From Desulfobacula sp. (GTDB lineage: Bacteria; Desulfobacterota; Desulfobacteria; Desulfobacterales; Desulfobacteraceae), in NCBI GenBank assembly GCA_011390085.1, contig JAABTB010000126.1, positions 1-6,728 of the forward strand: 6,728 bases of DNA, given 5' to 3'. The notes beneath the pieces were generated by a model. That model had not been told where the DNA came from. It made no database searches and saw nothing but the letters and a program-made list of their open reading frames with translations. The translations under genes and the position numbers were made by a program. Shown here one piece after another: positions 6,588 through 6,728 of this stretch; within the stretch, counting starts at the first letter, position 1, and the number at the start of each line of letters is the position of its first letter.

Positions 6588-6728
6588 ATGAAGGACGAAA
6601 GGAAGATCATAAAAATATTGTATCTTCCTGCCAAAGGTTATAATAGACAGGGGCAAAGCATTTTGCTCAAGATAAACCGAGGACAACACCACCGAGACCT
6701 GCAATTCATGCTGAAATTAAAATTCTTG
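6588..6728 (+). CDS. Possible 5' end of an unrecognised gene running off the right edge
   Basis: A plus-strand frame opens with ATG at 6588 and continues for 47 codons to the window end without a stop. GAAGGA lies six bases before the ATG, a good ribosome binding site. The peptide begins MKDERKIIKILYLPAKGYNR and is rich in Lys and Arg. I recognise no family or signal peptide. It would be divergent from lon. A tiny frame, MKDAL (6574-6591), ends in a TGA that overlaps this ATG as ATGA, which could couple the two or be coincidence. Forty-seven open codons in AT-rich DNA is weak evidence, so this is tentative. Confidence 0.3.
   Translation, partial: MKDERKIIKILYLPAKGYNRQGQSILLKINRGQHHRDLQFMLKLKFL

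Noticed and set aside
6489..6704. A 71-codon minus-strand open frame upstream of lon
   Set aside because: It has no ATG and would need the TTG at 6704. I see no clear ribosome binding site or family resemblance, and it overlaps the better-supported plus-strand frame at 6588.

Overview
The window looks like a chromosomal housekeeping stretch from a Gram-negative bacterium of moderate G+C. The MetK variant (motif [16 protein letters not shown]), the long-form S-adenosylhomocysteine hydrolase and the general codon style suggest a sulfate-reducing deltaproteobacterium (Desulfobacterota, perhaps Desulfobacteraceae-like). That placement is an impression from family resemblance, not a computed result. 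I see no insertion sequence, phage gene, CRISPR array, tRNA or rRNA.

Layout. Positions 1-1403 (minus) hold ahcY, which lacks only its last ~15 codons because the window ends. Positions 1404-1567 are a compact regulatory gap: the metK intrinsic terminator, a near-consensus promoter for ahcY, and a 10-bp-arm imperfect palindrome that may be an operator. Positions 1568-2740 (minus) are metK. Positions 2741-2955 are an AT-rich divergent promoter region. Positions 2956-3936 (plus) encode a PfkB/ribokinase-family kinase that resembles adenosine kinases. Positions 3937-3984 are a short convergent gap with hairpins. Positions 3985-6393 (minus) are lon, encoding the ATP-dependent protease, with a clear sigma-70 type promoter at 6446-6473. 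Positions 6394-6728 are mostly non-coding, with one possible gene start running off the right edge on the plus strand.

How the genes work together. MetK makes S-adenosylmethionine (SAM). Methyltransferases turn SAM into S-adenosylhomocysteine (SAH), and AhcY splits SAH into homocysteine and adenosine. A divergent adenosine kinase would remove the adenosine and pull the reversible AhcY reaction forward. The first three genes therefore read as an activated-methyl-cycle cluster. Lon is a general protein quality-control protease with no evident link to that cycle.

I did not find a convincing undescribed system. The most useful follow-ups are the ahcY palindrome, the substrate of the PfkB kinase, the hairpin across the kinase stop codon, and the open frame at the right edge.
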